From: Blastomonas sp.
GTDB lineage: Bacteria; Pseudomonadota; Alphaproteobacteria; Sphingomonadales; Sphingomonadaceae
Reading direction: 5' to 3'
Length of the DNA stretch: 44,166 nt
Assembly (NCBI RefSeq): GCF_030373265.1
Contig: NZ_JAUCZC010000029.1
Location: 1 to 44,166 of the forward strand
Position 1 is the stretch's first letter. Each line of letters begins with the position of its first letter. The translations under genes and the position numbers were made by a program. The notes under the pieces are model-generated. The model worked only from the letters and a program-made list of their open reading frames with translations, was not told the origin of the DNA and made no database searches. Of the stretch, positions 8,392-16,771 are shown one piece after another.

Positions 8392-9603
8392 CTACCTCAA
8401 CTGGTCGAAGGGAACGTCTTTGTCCATGCGAACATCACCCGGCATGCCCAGTACCCGCTCGGCGATCTGGTTCTTCAGCACTTCGTCAGCCCCGCCTGCG
8501 ATGCGCATAACGGTCGACCAGATGTAATCGTGCTGCACCTCCCGGGTTGCGGCGTCCTGCGGCGCGGGCGCGATGGCATCGAGACCGCGCAACTCCATCG
8601 CAAGCCCGCTGGTCTTCTGGAGACGCGAGGCATAAGCAAGCTTGACCATTCCTGCGAGCGCGCCCGGGTTCTCGCCGCGGCTTACCATGGTGCGCAACCG
8701 AGCCTCGAAGTAGCGGCTGCCCTGTTCCTCCGCCAGCGCCTGGGCCAGCGCCAGCCTGATGCCGCCGCTTTCCAGGGCAGTTCCGCCTGCATGGCCCGGT
8801 GTTGCGAGCGCATAGTCGATCAGCGGGCCGACAGTCGATTTCTCACTGCCGCTTCCCAACCGCTCGCCCATCAGCACCGTCATGCAGCACGCCCATCCCT
8901 CTCCCGGCGCGCCGACTCGGTTCGCATCGGGAATGCGTACATCGGTAAGGAAAGTCTCGTTGAAGTCGCTTGCACCCGATATCTGGCGGATCGGACGGAT
9001 GTCGATGCCAGGCGATTTCATATCAACGACGAAAAAGGTCAGTCCCTTGTGCTTCGGAAGCTTGGGGTCGGTCCGCGCGACGAGAATGCCCCAGTCGCTG
9101 CGATGCGCCCAGCTCGACCAGACCTTCTGGCCGTTGACCACCCAGTCGCCGTCGTATGCCACTGCCTTTGTACGCAGCGCCGCAAGGTCGGAGCCGGCGG
9201 CAGGTTCGGAAAAAAGCTGGCACCAGGTGAGATCGCCTCTGAGCGTTGGTTCGACAAAGCGCGCTCGCTGCTGGTCGGTGCCGTGGCGCGCAATGACCGC
9301 AATGGCCATGCCAAGGCCGATAGCAATATACGGGCCCTTGGGTAAATTGTAGCGTGCCTCTTCTTCAGCAAACACGACCGCTTCTATGATTGATCCACCT
9401 CGGCCTCCGAGCGCTGTTGGCAGTGTGATGCCAGCATAGCCGCCATCGTACAACGCGCGCTGCCATGCCTTGCCGCGTGATACTTCCTCAGCATCGTCAA
9501 GCATGACGCCTGATGGCACGACGTGGCTGGGCGCATTGGAGGCGAGCCATGCCTTCGCTTCGGCGCGAAAGGTCGCTTCCTGTGGGGTGTCGTTGAAATC
9601 CAT
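8392..9603 (-). CDS. Acyl-CoA dehydrogenase, large subunit of pair 2
   Basis: The 403-residue ACAD has FSEPAAGSDLA (131-141) and GQKVWSSWA (158-166) in the flavin/substrate region and ends with IAGGADEVLKNQIAERVLG. The usual catalytic-Glu position (YEGT in single-chain ACADs) is Gly here. The start ATG shares one base with the TAA stop of the upstream partner gene, so the two are translationally coupled. It closes a two-gene minus operon; its stop abuts the epimerase pseudogene. It likely catalyses FAD-dependent alpha,beta-dehydrogenation of a bulky acyl-CoA together with its partner. Confidence 0.92.
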   Translation of the reverse strand: MDFNDTPQEATFRAEAKAWLASNAPSHVVPSGVMLDDAEEVSRGKAWQRALYDGGYAGITLPTALGGRGGSIIEAVVFAEEEARYNLPKGPYIAIGLGMAIAVIARHGTDQQRARFVEPTLRGDLTWCQLFSEPAAGSDLAALRTKAVAYDGDWVVNGQKVWSSWAHRSDWGILVARTDPKLPKHKGLTFFVVDMKSPGIDIRPIRQISGASDFNETFLTDVRIPDANRVGAPGEGWACCMTVLMGERLGSGSEKSTVGPLIDYALATPGHAGGTALESGGIRLALAQALAEEQGSRYFEARLRTMVSRGENPGALAGMVKLAYASRLQKTSGLAMELRGLDAIAPAPQDAATREVQHDYIWSTVMRIAGGADEVLKNQIAERVLGMPGDVRMDKDVPFDQLR

Positions 9604-10691
9604 TATGCTGCCTCTGCCTGTGTGCCGGGCAGATGCGCAATCAGCCTGTCGGCCCAGTATTCGCGGTTGCCGACGTGAACACTCAGCACGCGTTCGCGCC
9701 GGTAGAAAAAGTGGCAGTTCGCCTCGAATGTATAGCCGATACCACCGTGGACCTGCAGATTCTCGCGTGCGCCCGTCTCGAAGGCCGCAATGGCGGATAG
9801 TCGCGCTGCAGCGGCGGCAGCAGGGAGCTGATCAGGCGATTGCTCGACAGCCCAGCCGGCGAAATAGGCGTTGGATCGCGACAGCTCGACCAACATTGCC
9901 AGGTCAGCCAGCTTGTGCTTGATTGCTTGGTACGATGCGAGCGGACGGCCGAAGATCTGCCGTGACAGCGCATAATCGCGCGCCATGTGCAGACAGGCCT
10001 CGGCAGCGCCAGTTGCCTCGAACGCGGCCTGCACGGCGGCGCGGTCCAGTAACGTTGCTGCCGATGTTTTGCCGGGGAGCATTTCGGCAGCCGCATTGGT
10101 GAAGCTGAGGCTGTAGTGCGCGCGCAACTGGTCGAAGCTTTCCAGCTTCGTGCGCGTGACACCGGGCTGGTCAAGCTCGATCAGAACCAGTCCCGACGCG
10201 GTGAGCACGACGGCAATACTGGCGATCCCGGCATCGGCGACGGGGGTCTTGGTTCCGTTTACGCCAGCGGACGAAAATGTTGTGCCCGTCGCCAGCGCCG
10301 GGCCGGGGCCTTCTGCATAGGCAAAAGTGCCGACCACCTCGCCTGAAGCCAGAAGAGGCAACCATTTGGCCTTTTGCGCTTCGCTTCCGGCAAGCTGGAT
10401 CGCATCGGCGCACAGCACGATGGACGAAAAGAACGGCACGGCCGCATTGGCGCGGCCAAGTTCCTGAGCAATCACGCCAAGATCAAGCTCGCCCAGGCCC
10501 AGGCCGCCATGCGACTCCGCAATGGTGACGCCCAGAAAGCCCATCTCCCCAAGCTCATGCCACAACGCCTGGTCCCATTCGGCACAAGCGTCGATCAGCT
10601 TGCGCAGATGGTCAAAAGGGCTACGCTCGGCGAGGAGCCCGCGTGCTTGTTCCGCGAGCATTTTCTGCTCGTCAGACAGGTCAAAGTTCAT
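9603..10691 (-). CDS. Acyl-CoA dehydrogenase, small subunit of pair 2
   Basis: This 362-residue ACAD-fold protein has an N-terminal helical domain (MNFDLSDEQKMLAEQARGLL) and the C-terminal motif RQIFGRPLASYQAIKH. A VHGGIGYTFEANCHFFYRR segment follows. Glu is conserved 19 residues before the Arg of RxxFG. The large-subunit SEPAAGSD motif is replaced by a diverged AYAEGPGPAL-type segment. It is the first gene of its operon and is divergent from the crotonase at 10780; the 88-bp gap holds a copy of the shared operator. It presumably forms a heterotetramer with the product of 8392-9603. Confidence 0.9.
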   Translation of the reverse strand: MNFDLSDEQKMLAEQARGLLAERSPFDHLRKLIDACAEWDQALWHELGEMGFLGVTIAESHGGLGLGELDLGVIAQELGRANAAVPFFSSIVLCADAIQLAGSEAQKAKWLPLLASGEVVGTFAYAEGPGPALATGTTFSSAGVNGTKTPVADAGIASIAVVLTASGLVLIELDQPGVTRTKLESFDQLRAHYSLSFTNAAAEMLPGKTSAATLLDRAAVQAAFEATGAAEACLHMARDYALSRQIFGRPLASYQAIKHKLADLAMLVELSRSNAYFAGWAVEQSPDQLPAAAAAARLSAIAAFETGARENLQVHGGIGYTFEANCHFFYRRERVLSVHVGNREYWADRLIAHLPGTQAEAA

Positions 10692-10720
10692 CGTGCCTGC
10701 TATCCTCTCTCGAATGAGCC

Positions 10721-10746
10721 GGTTATAGCCACTTGTATAACCAGGT
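10721..10746 (-). promoter_or_regulatory. Shared operator copy plus flanking inverted repeat in a divergent promoter
   Basis: The minus-strand reading of 10731-10746 is ACCTGGTTATACAAGT, a close copy of the shared 16-bp dyad. It overlaps a second inverted repeat, GGTTATA (10721-10727) with TATAACC (10736-10742), separated by eight bases. The site lies between the divergent ACAD pair 2 operon (start 10691) and the crotonase/ACAD pair 3 operon (start 10780), so one bound regulator could control both. Confidence 0.55.
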
Positions 10747-10779
10747 CAACTACGATAGGCCGAGTGGCAGGAGCAAGGG

Positions 10780-11580
10780 ATGCCATACGAAACGATCATC
10801 GTCGACATTGTCGACCATATTGCCACGATCACGATTAACCGCCCGCAGGCGATGAACAGCTTCACTCGCCAGATGATGGACGAGTTCGAGCATCTTTGGA
10901 AATCCATCGCGGCGAATGACGACGTGCATTGCTGCGTGCTGCGCGCGGCACCTGGCCGGGCGTTTTCCACCGGCGTCGATGTCAAGGCATCGCAGGAGGC
11001 GGGCGGTACGGTCGTCGATCTGGCCAACATCTGGCATTGCGAGGATCCGGGCAACTACCTCGGCCCCAAATCGATGAACTGCTGGAAGCCGGTGATCTGC
11101 GCCGTACACGGCATGGCGGCAGGCGGCGCGTTCTACTGGATCAACGAGGCTGATATCGTCATCTGTTCCGAGGACGCGACGTTCTTCGACCCGCATGTCA
11201 CTTACGGCATGACATCGGCGCTGGAGCCGATCGGCATGACTTACAAGCTGCCGTTGCAGGATGTGTTGCGGATGGTGCTGCTGGGCAATGATGAACGCAT
11301 CGGTGCAGGCACGGCTATGCGCATCGGACTTGTCAGCGAAATCGTTACGCTCGAAGAATTGTGGCCGCGTGCAAACGAGCTCGCCGCAACGATTGCCGCC
11401 AAACCACCAGCCGCGACTGCAGGGTCGATCAAGGCAATCTGGCAGTCGCTTGATCTGCCGCGCAGCGTCGCGTTGCAAATGGGCCTGAAATATTGCCAGA
11501 TCGGTAACCCGGTAGGCGTTCCACAGGTCGATCGTGCCGCTCTGACGGCGGACAAGGCCAAGCAATTCAAGGTTCGCTGA
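10780..11580 (+). CDS. Crotonase-superfamily protein lacking both canonical glutamates
   Basis: The 266-residue protein has the crotonase fold signature: ITINRPQAMNSF, the oxyanion-hole segment FSTGVDVKAS (about 62-71), and AVHGMAAGGAFYW. The two glutamates used by enoyl-CoA hydratases are absent. The GGGxE position reads GGAFY (Tyr119), and the second, normally PE, is DPH (His139). CoA binding should be intact, but simple hydration is doubtful. Isomerase, hydrolase or ring-cleaving activity are alternatives, since the crotonase family includes all of these. It starts the plus operon 10780-15137 and is followed after one base by an ACAD gene. Confidence 0.88.
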   Translation: MPYETIIVDIVDHIATITINRPQAMNSFTRQMMDEFEHLWKSIAANDDVHCCVLRAAPGRAFSTGVDVKASQEAGGTVVDLANIWHCEDPGNYLGPKSMNCWKPVICAVHGMAAGGAFYWINEADIVICSEDATFFDPHVTYGMTSALEPIGMTYKLPLQDVLRMVLLGNDERIGAGTAMRIGLVSEIVTLEELWPRANELAATIAAKPPAATAGSIKAIWQSLDLPRSVALQMGLKYCQIGNPVGVPQVDRAALTADKAKQFKVR

Positions 11581-11581
11581 T

Positions 11582-12676
11582 ATGTCACTGCTTTATGATG
11601 AGGGCCAGCAGGCCATTGCCACCGAATCGCGCCGGGTGCTGGAAGCGCGGGTGCAGACCGACCAGTTGCTGCCGCTGCTGGAACGGCAGGGTGAGTTTCA
11701 CCGGCCCTTCTGGGATACGGCCAGGGAGCAGGGCTGGACCGCGCTGGCACTGCCCGAGGCTTATGGTGGGCTGGAACTGGGTCTGGTGGAACTGGGGCTG
11801 ATCGCGCTTCAGGCCGGGCGTTCGCTATCGGGTGCGCCGTTCCTGACCAGTTCGTTCGGTGCCGCGCGGGCGATACTCGATTTTGGCGATGATGCTTTAA
11901 GGGGGCATTGGCTGCCTTTGCTGGCGCGCGGTGAGGCAATCGGTGCTATTGCATTTGCCGAAGGCCAGTCGCCGCTGCCAGCCAACCCGACGGTTAAGTT
12001 CAGCGGCGGAAAATTGCTTGGCGTCAAGGATGCGGTATCTGCCGCGCTCCATGCCGACGTTGCAGTCGTGCTGGCGATGAACGATTCTGGCCCGGTTTTG
12101 GCGATTGCGTCGCTGAAGGACGTTGAGCGCATCGGCTTCAACACTTTCGACAACAGCCGCTGTATTGCCGATCTGGCCTTCAACGGTGCCCCTGCCACCG
12201 TGATCGCGCAAGGGGATGCTGCCCTCGATGCTGCGCAGCATATCCTGGCGCTGCAGGCAGTGATCACCGCGCATGAGCAGACCGGTGGCGCAGAGGTGCT
12301 GATGGAGCGGGCGCGCGATTACGCCAACACACGGCGGGCGTTCGGCCAGACGATCGGCTCGTTCCAGTCGGTCAAACACCGCATCGCGGAAATCTACGGG
12401 CTGGTCGAACTGGCACGCGCAGGTGCGCTTCACGCTGCCACGCGCGAGGGGCATGCCGATTTCCTGAAGGCCGCCGCAGCGGCGCGCATTCAGGCTACGG
12501 AAGCCTATGACACTGCTGCACGTGACTGCGTGCAGGTGCATGGCGGCATTGGCGTGACTTGGGAGGCCGGCTTGCATCTGCATATGCGCCGCGCGCGAAC
12601 TTTGGCAATGGAACAGGGCAATATGCTGTTCTGGGAAGATGTTCTGGTCAACGAACTGGCAGGAGAGAATGCATGA
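11582..12676 (+). CDS. Acyl-CoA dehydrogenase, small subunit of pair 3
   Basis: This 364-residue ACAD-fold protein carries RRAFGQTIGSFQSVKHRIAE in the C-terminal domain and VHGGIGVTWEAGLHLHMRRA near the end. A Glu lies 19 residues before the Arg of RxxFG, as in the other small subunits. Its stop overlaps the start of the large-subunit gene by four bases (ATGA). In this pair the small subunit comes first, as in pairs 1 and 2 but opposite to pair 4. Function is inferred as half of a heteromeric FAD-dependent acyl-CoA dehydrogenase. Confidence 0.9.
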   Translation: MSLLYDEGQQAIATESRRVLEARVQTDQLLPLLERQGEFHRPFWDTAREQGWTALALPEAYGGLELGLVELGLIALQAGRSLSGAPFLTSSFGAARAILDFGDDALRGHWLPLLARGEAIGAIAFAEGQSPLPANPTVKFSGGKLLGVKDAVSAALHADVAVVLAMNDSGPVLAIASLKDVERIGFNTFDNSRCIADLAFNGAPATVIAQGDAALDAAQHILALQAVITAHEQTGGAEVLMERARDYANTRRAFGQTIGSFQSVKHRIAEIYGLVELARAGALHAATREGHADFLKAAAAARIQATEAYDTAARDCVQVHGGIGVTWEAGLHLHMRRARTLAMEQGNMLFWEDVLVNELAGENA

Positions 12677-13878
12677 GCGACCTGGTAGCCTATTCGGAAA
12701 AAGCCAACGCATGGCTGGAATCGGTCGCCGCTGAGTTCGGACGCAGCGCCCGCAAGGGCCTGTCGGAAGCCGAAGATCTGGCGCTTGGACGCCGTTATCT
12801 GAAGGCACGTTTCGATGCAGGCTATGCCGGCATAAATTGGCCCACCGAATATGGCGGGCAGGGGCTGACACATATCGAGAAGGTTGCGTTCGAGACTGAA
12901 GAGATGAAGTTCGGCATGCCGACAGCCTATTTCGGTATCAGCCTCGGTATGCCGGTGCCGATCATGATGAAATTCGGGTCGGATCAGGTGTTCGCCAAGG
13001 AACGCGTGCTTAAGGCACTGCAGGGTGAGGAAATCTGGTGTCAGCTTTTCTCCGAACCTGCAGGCGGGTCCGACCTTGCCGGCCTGCGGCTGCGCGCCGA
13101 GCAGGATGGCAATGGCTGGAAGCTCAACGGGCAGAAGTTGTGGACCAGTTGGGCGCAATATTCCGATTATGGGGTAATCGTCGCCCGGACCGATCCCACC
13201 GTGCAGAAGCACAAGGGCCTCACCTATTTCTGGGTCGATATGAAGGCGCCCGGCGTCACAGTGCGCCCGATCAAGCTGGCAGGCGGCGACAGCCACGTCA
13301 ACGAGGTGTTCTTCGACGACGTCAAGCTTACCGATGATCACCGCATGTCCCCGGTTGGCGGCGGATTTGCGGTGGCGATGGCGACCCTGATGATTGAACG
13401 TTATGTCGCCACTGACAGCGCTGGGTTCGGACCGCATCTCGACCTGTTTATTAGCCTGGCCAAAGAGGTCGAGGTCAATGGCCGTCCCGCCATAGAAGAT
13501 GGCCGCATCAGGCAGGCGATCGCCCGCAATTATGCGATGCGTAACGGGCTGGACGCTATCACCGCGCGCGCGATGCTGATGATGCAGGCGGGCATGGAGC
13601 CAGGGGCGGAAGGTTCGCTCAACAAGCTGGTGTCGGTGCGCTCGCGTCAGCGATTGTCCGAAATGGCCATTGATCTGCAAGGCCCCGGCGGGGCGCATTT
13701 CGATGAACACGCTCCCGTTAAAGAGAACTGGCAGACGAGCTGGATCAACGCGCCCACCGGGCGGATCGCGGGTGGTGCAGACGAGATGCTGCTCAACACG
13801 ATTGCTGAGCGTATTCTCGGCCTGCCGCAGGATTATCGGCCCGACAAGGCCGTACCGTTCAATCAGATACCAGCGTAG
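12673..13878 (+). CDS. Acyl-CoA dehydrogenase, large subunit of pair 3
   Basis: The start is placed at MSDLVAYSEK (12673) because it makes an ATGA overlap with the previous stop; the longer frame from 12559 adds 38 residues of non-conserved sequence inside the partner gene. The 401-residue product has FSEPAGGSDLA (126-136), GQKLWTSWA and a terminal IAGGADEMLLNTIAERILG. Gly again stands where single-chain ACADs carry the catalytic Glu. It likely pairs with the preceding gene product. The thiolase gene follows 11 bases later, which suggests dehydrogenation and thiolysis of the same acyl chain. Confidence 0.92.
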   Translation: MSDLVAYSEKANAWLESVAAEFGRSARKGLSEAEDLALGRRYLKARFDAGYAGINWPTEYGGQGLTHIEKVAFETEEMKFGMPTAYFGISLGMPVPIMMKFGSDQVFAKERVLKALQGEEIWCQLFSEPAGGSDLAGLRLRAEQDGNGWKLNGQKLWTSWAQYSDYGVIVARTDPTVQKHKGLTYFWVDMKAPGVTVRPIKLAGGDSHVNEVFFDDVKLTDDHRMSPVGGGFAVAMATLMIERYVATDSAGFGPHLDLFISLAKEVEVNGRPAIEDGRIRQAIARNYAMRNGLDAITARAMLMMQAGMEPGAEGSLNKLVSVRSRQRLSEMAIDLQGPGGAHFDEHAPVKENWQTSWINAPTGRIAGGADEMLLNTIAERILGLPQDYRPDKAVPFNQIPA

Positions 13879-13889
13879 GAAGATCGAAA

Positions 13890-15137
13890 ATGTCCGAAGC
13901 CTATATCATCGATGCCGTTCGCACGCCGCGCGGGATCGGCAAGCCTGGTAAGGGCGCATTGTCGCACCTGCACCCCCAGCATCTTGCAGCCACCGTGCTG
14001 AAGGCACTGCGCGACCGCAACAACATCAACACCGCCGATGTCGAGGACGTGATCTGGTCGACCTCGACGCAGAAGGGCAAGCAGGGCGGCGACCTTGGCC
14101 GTATGGCGGCGCTCGATGCCGACTACGACATCAAGGCGTCTGGGATGACGCTCGACCGTTTCTGCGGCGGCGGCATCACTTCGGTCAATCTTGCTGCGGC
14201 GACCATCATGTCGGGCATGGAAGACCTGGTCATCGCAGGCGGCACCGAGATGATGAGCTATACCGCTGAGGTTAGTGCCCAGGAGTCCGCTGCCGGAATC
14301 AAGCCGATGGGCATGGGTTCGGGCAATACGCACCTGATGAAGCTGCATCCGCAGTCGCATCAGGGTGTGTGCGGCGACGCGATTGCCGCGCGCGAAGGGA
14401 TCACCCGCGCCGATGTCGATGCCCTTGGCTATGACAGCCAGCAAAAGGCAGCGCGGGCCATCGCCGAAGGCCGGTTTGACCGGAGCCTGATCGCAGTCCT
14501 GAACGAGGATGGCTCGGTTGCACTGGACCATGAGGAGTTTCCGCGTCCGCAGACCACGCTGGAGGGGCTTGGCCAGCTCAAGGCCTCGTTCGATGCCATC
14601 GCCGATTACGATTTGGGAGGCATGACATTCCGTCAGCTCATCCAGCTGAAATATCCTGACCTCAACTGGACTGGTGTGCATCACGCAGGCAACAGTTCGG
14701 GCGTTGTCGATGGTGCCGCGGGCATCCTGCTCTCCTCGAAGGGCTATGCCAACAAGCACGGCCTCAAGCCGCGCGCGCGCATCGTCGCGTTTGCCAATCA
14801 GGGCGACTGCCCGACCTTGATGCTGAACGCGCCGGTGCCTGCCGCTCAAAAGGTTCTCGCAAGGGCCGGTCTGACGGTGGATGACATCGACCTGTGGGAG
14901 ATCAACGAGGCATTCGCGGTGGTAGCTGAGAAATTCATTCGAGACCTCAAGCTGGATCGCGACACGGTCAACGTCAACGGCGGAGCGTGCGCGCTGGGCC
15001 ATCCGATCGGTGCGACCGGGTCGATCCTGATCGGCACGGTGCTCGACGAATTGGAGCGCCGCGATCTCAAGCGCGGATTGGTGACCATGTGTGCTGCGGG
15101 CGGCATGGCGCCTGCGATCATTATCGAGCGTGTCTGA
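13890..15137 (+). CDS. Acetyl-CoA acyltransferase (classical degradative thiolase)
   Basis: This 415-residue thiolase has the complete catalytic set: nucleophilic Cys92 in LDRFCGGGIT, NEAFAVV, His in GGACALGHPIGATG, and the second Cys in TMCAAGGMAP. It should cleave a 3-oxoacyl-CoA with free CoA to acetyl- or propionyl-CoA and a shortened acyl-CoA. Length and motifs fit the FadA/FadA5 type. An AGGAAG ribosome binding site precedes the ATG. It ends the 10780-15137 operon and is convergent with the ligase at 15210. It is the only thiolase in the window with the full Cys-His-Cys set, so it is probably the main thiolytic enzyme. Confidence 0.95.
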   Translation: MSEAYIIDAVRTPRGIGKPGKGALSHLHPQHLAATVLKALRDRNNINTADVEDVIWSTSTQKGKQGGDLGRMAALDADYDIKASGMTLDRFCGGGITSVNLAAATIMSGMEDLVIAGGTEMMSYTAEVSAQESAAGIKPMGMGSGNTHLMKLHPQSHQGVCGDAIAAREGITRADVDALGYDSQQKAARAIAEGRFDRSLIAVLNEDGSVALDHEEFPRPQTTLEGLGQLKASFDAIADYDLGGMTFRQLIQLKYPDLNWTGVHHAGNSSGVVDGAAGILLSSKGYANKHGLKPRARIVAFANQGDCPTLMLNAPVPAAQKVLARAGLTVDDIDLWEINEAFAVVAEKFIRDLKLDRDTVNVNGGACALGHPIGATGSILIGTVLDELERRDLKRGLVTMCAAGGMAPAIIIERV

Positions 15138-15148
15138 CTGATTGCAAC

Positions 15149-15179
15149 TGCCCCTCTGCCTGATCGCGGGCAGGGGGCA
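15149..15179. terminator. Hairpin between convergent thiolase and ligase genes
   Basis: TGCCCCTCTGCC (15149-15160) pairs with GGCAGGGGGCA (15169-15179) apart from one bulged base, leaving an eight-base loop. It sits in the 72-bp gap between two genes that end toward each other, so it could stop transcription from both sides. No clear T-tract follows on either strand. Confidence 0.5.
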
Positions 15180-15209
15180 ACTGTGACAGGGGGCAGGACG
15201 ACCAGGCTT

Positions 15210-16697
15210 TCAGGCGGCGCGTTTTCTGGCCTTGGCGGCGGCCTCGAGCAACGGCTTCAGCTCGCGCTTCAGAACCTTGCCGTTGGGATTGTGCGGCAAT
15301 TCTGCAAGAATAATGATGGTGCGCGGCACCTTGTTGTCGGCAAGGTGCTGTTTGCACCAATCGGCCAGGTCTGTGTCGGTGGCTTCGGTATCGGGCCGCA
15401 GGGTAACGGCAGCCGCAACGTCTTCTCCCAGAACATCGTGATCGATACCGACGACAGCGGCGCTGTGGACTGCGGGATGTTCGTGCAGCACCGATTCGAT
15501 CTCCAGCGGCGTGATGTTGTATCCGCCGCGAATGATCAGCTCTTTTGACCGGCCAGACATGATCAGGTCACCGTCATCATCGACAAAGCCCAGATCACCG
15601 GTTTTCGTCCAGCCTTCGCGGAACGACGCGGCTGTTGCCTCCGGGTCGTTCCAGTAGCGCCGAGAGTGATTCTGATACCCGTAAATTTCGCCACTGACGT
15701 TCCGTGCAGTGATGATCTTACCATTTTCGTCGCGCAGTTGCATGTGATCGGGCATCCTGCCGACACAGCCGGGCTTCAGGATCTGTTCGCGCGAAGTCGT
15801 CGCAATTCCGATGCCGCCTTCTGACATGCCGTAGCTGTTGCGCATCCTGACATTGGGCCACAGAGTTAGCGCACGTACCACTGAGTCATGCGGCAACGGC
15901 GCGGTGCCGGTCATCAGATATTTGACTCCGGCAAAATCGTAATCCGCGACGTCGGGATGATCGAGCAACAGCCTCAGCATCGATGGCACCAGATACACCA
16001 GGTCCGGCTGCTTTTCGCGCACGAGATCCAGAAAGCCTTTGGGATCGAACTTGGGCTGGGTAAATGTCGTAGCGCCGCCACGCGCGGGCAGCATCAATAC
16101 ACCCAGATTGCCGCCAGAGCCGGAGAACGGCAACGCATGCAGCGTAGAGCGGCTGCGATCGAGGTTGAGGCCGGTCACGTCCTTGACGAGATCGGGATGG
16201 CTGACGACCACGCCCTTGATCTTGCCGGTGGTGCCGCTGGTGCCGAGGATTTCGGCATCGGCGGTCGCATCGAGCGTCGTTTGGTCGGGAAGCTGCGCCA
16301 GATCACGCGGCGGCGAATCGACATGCCAGCACCCGTCAAGCGCGATGTCGGCCAGCAGTTCGGGTGCATCGGTCAGCGCAAAGCGCGGTTCGCACAGCGC
16401 AGCGTAATCGGTGATTTCTCGCGGCGACAGGCGGGTATTGATCGGGCAGACGATGCCGCCTGCGCGGAACACCGCGAAGACCGCAATGGCGTGCTCGACC
16501 GCACGGTCGTTGCTGATCGCCAGAAACACGCGGTCACCGGGGGTCAGCCCTGCTGCGGCCAGACCGCCACCGATCTCGTCGGCTTCCCGGTCCCATTCGG
16601 CAAAGGTCAGCACGCGCCGGGTATCGTCATGTGCGACCTCGTCGCGCTGATGCCGCGCGCGCACCTTCAAGGCATCGCTGATCCGCCTGACTTCCAC
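15210..16697 (-). CDS. Acyl-CoA synthetase / AMP-forming ligase (ANL superfamily)
   Basis: The 495-residue protein has the full ANL motif set: the P-loop GTSGTTGKIKGVVVSH, the NSYGMSEGGIG adenine-binding segment, TKTGDLGFVDDDG, the hinge GRSKELIIRGGYN, and catalytic Lys in NPNGKVLKREL. It should activate a carboxylic acid with ATP and CoA in the cytoplasm. It is a single-gene minus-strand unit, convergent with the thiolase. It is divergent from the MaoC operon, with the shared operator in the gap. Family-level substrate assignment is not possible; a cyclic or medium-chain acid is suggested only by context. Confidence 0.92.
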   Translation of the reverse strand: MEVRRISDALKVRARHQRDEVAHDDTRRVLTFAEWDREADEIGGGLAAAGLTPGDRVFLAISNDRAVEHAIAVFAVFRAGGIVCPINTRLSPREITDYAALCEPRFALTDAPELLADIALDGCWHVDSPPRDLAQLPDQTTLDATADAEILGTSGTTGKIKGVVVSHPDLVKDVTGLNLDRSRSTLHALPFSGSGGNLGVLMLPARGGATTFTQPKFDPKGFLDLVREKQPDLVYLVPSMLRLLLDHPDVADYDFAGVKYLMTGTAPLPHDSVVRALTLWPNVRMRNSYGMSEGGIGIATTSREQILKPGCVGRMPDHMQLRDENGKIITARNVSGEIYGYQNHSRRYWNDPEATAASFREGWTKTGDLGFVDDDGDLIMSGRSKELIIRGGYNITPLEIESVLHEHPAVHSAAVVGIDHDVLGEDVAAAVTLRPDTEATDTDLADWCKQHLADNKVPRTIIILAELPHNPNGKVLKRELKPLLEAAAKARKRAA

Positions 16698-16736
16698 CCT
16701 CGATATCCCCTCTTGCTTCTAATTGATCCGTGTATT

Positions 16737-16752
16737 ACCTAGTTATACAACT
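16737..16752 (+). promoter_or_regulatory. Shared 16-bp operator between ligase and MaoC operon
   Basis: ACCTAGTTATACAACT occurs here and, identical over all 16 bases, at 31546 ahead of the TonB receptor gene. It lies in the divergent gap between the ligase (start 16697) and the MaoC gene (start 16772). TAGTTATACAA also fits the TNGTNNNACNA pattern known for FadR-type GntR operators. Confidence 0.6.
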
Positions 16753-16771
16753 ACGATCAAGGAGAGAATGG

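Noticed and set aside
12505-13710. 401-codon minus-strand frame across ACAD pair 3
   Set aside because: Antisense shadow of two overlapping ACAD genes; His/Arg-rich with no known motif.
13863-15002. 379-codon minus-strand frame across the thiolase
   Set aside because: It is the mirror of a thiolase with all catalytic residues; the translated sequence shows no family pattern.
15210-16697. Assigning this ligase a specific steroid ligase name
   Set aside because: Only family-wide ANL motifs can be seen; substrate-specific naming would need phylogeny or assay.
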